Notes under the pieces: generated by a model
What the model was told of the DNA's origin: nothing
Seen by the model: the letters and a program-made list of their open reading frames with translations, nothing else
Database searches by the model: none
Shown: positions 14,581 through 16,442 of the stretch, in pieces
Position numbering within the stretch: the first letter of the stretch is position 1
How the letters are laid out: the number at the start of each line of letters is the position of its first letter
Translations under genes and position numbers: made by a program
Assembly (NCBI GenBank): GCA_900542565.1
Contig: UQOC01000054.1
Span: forward strand, 1-16,442
Length of the DNA stretch: 16,442 nt
From: an uncultured Eubacteriales bacterium
GTDB taxonomy: Bacteria; Bacillota; Clostridia; Peptostreptococcales; Anaerovoracaceae
Direction of reading: 5' to 3'

Positions 14581-15360
14581 CTATTTGAGCACTGCATCCA
14601 CGGCCTTTATGAAGGCCGATCTTATCCCTGATTCTTCAAGGCTGGCAACTCCTTTGATGGTAGTGCCGCCGGGTGAACATACAGCGTCTTTTAACTGTCC
14701 CGGATGAAGGCCGGTTTCAAGCTGAAGGGCGGCGCATCCGGCCATCGCTGCGCTTGCCAGTTCATATGCCTGCGGACGGGGTATCCCGTTTTTTACCGCT
14801 CCGTCTGCCATGGCTTCCATCACCATGTCAAAAAATGCCGGGCCGCAGCCTGATACAGCGGTGCCTGCGTCTATGAGCCTGTCTGCCAGTACCACAGTCT
14901 TTCCAGTCTTGTTAAAAAGATCCGTCAGGGCCTGTCTTTCTTCCTTTTCCCAGTCATTGGACTCGGCCATGAGAAAGATACCCTTCCCTACCGATACAGG
15001 TGTGTTGGGCATTACGCACTGCACTCTTGCGTTTTCCGGCACCAGAGCTTTGAGTCCATTGAAGTCCCAGCCTGCTGCAACGGATACTATTGACTTCCCG
15101 TCTAAAAGATCTCCCAGCTGGCCTATGACTCCTTCTATCTGATATGGCTTGCACGCCAGAAAGATGGTATCACATTTTTTCACCAGCTCATCGGGACTTG
15201 GGCATGGATTGATACCTGCCGCCTTGCAGTTAGCCGCCAGTTTATGCTGGTCGGGAGCAAAAGCATATATATCCGCAGCCTTGAATCCCCCGTATTTCAC
15301 AAAACCTGCCGCCAAGGCCGATCCCATATTGCCAAATCCAATAAATCCTAATCTTTCCAT
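14581..15360 (-). CDS. proC: Pyrroline-5-carboxylate reductase
   Basis: Reduces pyrroline-5-carboxylate to proline with NAD(P)H, the last step of proline synthesis. The 259-residue protein is near the family length. It starts with the Rossmann loop GFIGFGNMGSALAAGF, followed by ACKPYQIEGV, VQCVMPNTPVSVGKG and the C-terminal dimerisation and substrate region AVSGCGPAFFDMVMEAMA, with DAVCSPGGTTIKGVASLEES as the signature. The start ATG at 15360 has AAGGA 7 bases upstream. It follows xth by 16 bases and is likely in one unit with it. Confidence 0.96.
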   Translation of the reverse strand: MERLGFIGFGNMGSALAAGFVKYGGFKAADIYAFAPDQHKLAANCKAAGINPCPSPDELVKKCDTIFLACKPYQIEGVIGQLGDLLDGKSIVSVAAGWDFNGLKALVPENARVQCVMPNTPVSVGKGIFLMAESNDWEKEERQALTDLFNKTGKTVVLADRLIDAGTAVSGCGPAFFDMVMEAMADGAVKNGIPRPQAYELASAAMAGCAALQLETGLHPGQLKDAVCSPGGTTIKGVASLEESGIRSAFIKAVDAVLK

Positions 15361-15376
15361 CGTAACATCCTTCTTT

Positions 15377-16129
15377 CTATTTCAGATCCAGTTCTATGGG
15401 ACAGTGGTCAGATCCCATCACTTCTGTATGGATCTTTGCGTCTTTCAGACGGTCTTTGAGCGCTCCGGAAACCATGAAATAGTCTATACGCCATCCTGCG
15501 TTCCTTTCCCTTGCCTTAAAGCGGTATGACCACCACGAATATACTTCTGTCAGGTCAGGATAGAAATACCTGAAAGTATCTATAAAACCGCTGTCAATGA
15601 CATTTTGGATCTTCGACCTTTCTTCGTCTGTGAATCCGGCGTTCCTGCGGTTGTTCTTTGGATTTTTAAGATCTATCTCAAGGCGTGCCACATTCAGGTC
15701 TCCGGCATATATGACCGGTTTGGTCTCTTCAAGTTTCTTCAGATATGCCAGAAAATCGTCCTCCCATTTCATCCTGTAGTCCAGGCGCTTCAGCTCATCC
15801 TGTGAGTTGGGCGTGTATACGGTCACAAAGTAGAAGTCATCAAATTGCAGAGTGATGACCCGCCCCTCGTGATCGTGTTCCTCCACGCCTATCCCGTATG
15901 ATATGGAAATGGGCTCCGTCTTTGTAAACACAGCGGTTCCTGAATATCCTTTTTTTTCGGCGTAGTTCCAGTACTGATAATATCCCGGCATTTCAAGATC
16001 CAGCTGGCCAGCCTGCATCTTTGTCTCCTGGATACAGAAAATATCGGCTTCCTGCCGGCTGAAGAAATCCATAAAACCTTTTCCCATTGCGGCTCTAAGC
16101 CCGTTGACATTCCACGATATGAGTTTCAT
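15377..16129 (-). CDS. xth: Exodeoxyribonuclease III / AP endonuclease
   Basis: Cleaves abasic sites and trims 3' ends in base-excision repair. The 250-residue protein carries all family landmarks: SWNVNGLRA (Asn7), IQETK (Glu35), VYTPNS with the catalytic Tyr, AGDLNVA (Asp and Asn), GWRIDYF (Asp216) and GSDHCPI (Asp241, His242). Arg-rich [13 protein letters not shown] is the DNA-binding loop. The ATG at 16129 has AGGGG upstream, and the gene starts 6 bases after the amidohydrolase stop. Nothing is unusual in its active site. Confidence 0.96.
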   Translation of the reverse strand: MKLISWNVNGLRAAMGKGFMDFFSRQEADIFCIQETKMQAGQLDLEMPGYYQYWNYAEKKGYSGTAVFTKTEPISISYGIGVEEHDHEGRVITLQFDDFYFVTVYTPNSQDELKRLDYRMKWEDDFLAYLKKLEETKPVIYAGDLNVARLEIDLKNPKNNRRNAGFTDEERSKIQNVIDSGFIDTFRYFYPDLTEVYSWWSYRFKARERNAGWRIDYFMVSGALKDRLKDAKIHTEVMGSDHCPIELDLK

Positions 16130-16135
16130 GATCTT

Positions 16136-16442
16136 TTATCCCCTGCAGTAAGTCTGACAACCGGCCATATAAGTATACAGCGCCTGGACATCTTTCAGTT
16201 CATCGTCCGGTATGTTAAATATGTCTCTGTCGATGACCACCATATCGGCAAACTTGCCCGCTTCGATGGTACCCATCAGATCCTGTTCTCCGTTGGCATA
16301 AGGCACATTCTTTGAATACATGCATACGGCGTCATATACGGAAAATTTTTCTTCAGGCTGCATGCCGCCTTCCGGATTTCCGTCCAGAAATCTTCAATCA
16401 TTTCTTGGGTAAGCCCAAAGCGGGCCAATGTCGGATAAGGCA
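16136..16442 (-). pseudogene. C-terminal part of a YtcJ-like amidohydrolase, disrupted near the window edge
   Basis: The last 75 residues match the end of YtcJ-like metal-dependent amidohydrolases: EEKFSVYDAV, then GTIEAGKFADMVVIDRDIF, the beta-sandwich closing segment, and a short tail ending YCRG. The family pattern extends upstream of the first Met (reading DGNPEGGMQPEEKF), but an in-frame TGA at 16394-16396 interrupts it. Another frame stays open to the edge (PTLARFGLTQEMIEDFW), so a frameshift is likely. Because this is within 50 bases of the window end, a sequencing or assembly error is as likely as a real pseudogene. The substrate is unknown. Confidence 0.6.

Noticed and set aside
1..16442. 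CRISPR arrays, transposases, tRNA or rRNA genes, defence islands
   Set aside because: None seen: no regularly spaced repeats, no mobile-element proteins, and nearly all sequence is accounted for by metabolic and housekeeping genes.

Overview
The window looks like chromosomal DNA of a strictly anaerobic member of the Clostridia (Bacillota). The reasons are the classic clostridial purine gene order, a long single-chain PurL of the clostridial type, strong GGAGG ribosome-binding sites, a rubrerythrin and a radical SAM protein. No phage, insertion sequence, CRISPR array, tRNA or rRNA was seen. The window starts inside purL and ends inside a disrupted amidohydrolase gene, so it may be a whole contig; genus is not determinable from here.

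Region 1 (1-9540, minus strand) is one tightly packed purine operon, transcribed from a near-consensus promoter at 9625-9654 in the order purE, purC, purF-like, purM, purN, purO, purH-like (formyltransferase only), purD, purL. It covers nearly the whole path from PRPP to IMP; purB and purK are absent here. Two positions of the usual purECFMNHDL order are filled by unusual proteins. The purF slot holds a PRPP amidotransferase homologue that starts Met-Gly-Gly rather than with the obligatory N-terminal cysteine, and has lost most other glutaminase residues, yet keeps the PRPP site and the cysteine set for a 4Fe-4S cluster. The purH slot is split into an archaeal-type IMP cyclohydrolase (PurO) and a stand-alone AICAR formyltransferase. 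A chain of five overlapping mini-reading-frames bridges the 72-base purC to purF-like gap.

Region 2 (9541-9992) is a divergent intergenic region with the purine promoter, a promoter for the transporter and weak PurBox-like elements. Region 3 (9993-11733, plus strand) has an ArsB/P-protein-type transporter with a strong terminator, then a small XRE-family regulator preceded by repeats that look like its operator.

Region 4 (11770-16442, minus strand) is a run of housekeeping genes: amidohydrolase remnant, exodeoxyribonuclease III (xth), pyrroline-5-carboxylate reductase (proC), rubrerythrin, then after a terminator an AlkD-like DNA glycosylase, a TatD-associated-type radical SAM protein and an acyl-ACP thioesterase. 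A perfect bidirectional terminator at 11732-11766 separates this set from the converging regulator gene.

The best candidate for something undescribed is the rebuilt purine pathway: a PurF that appears unable to use glutamine, in one operon with a PurO-type cyclohydrolase.
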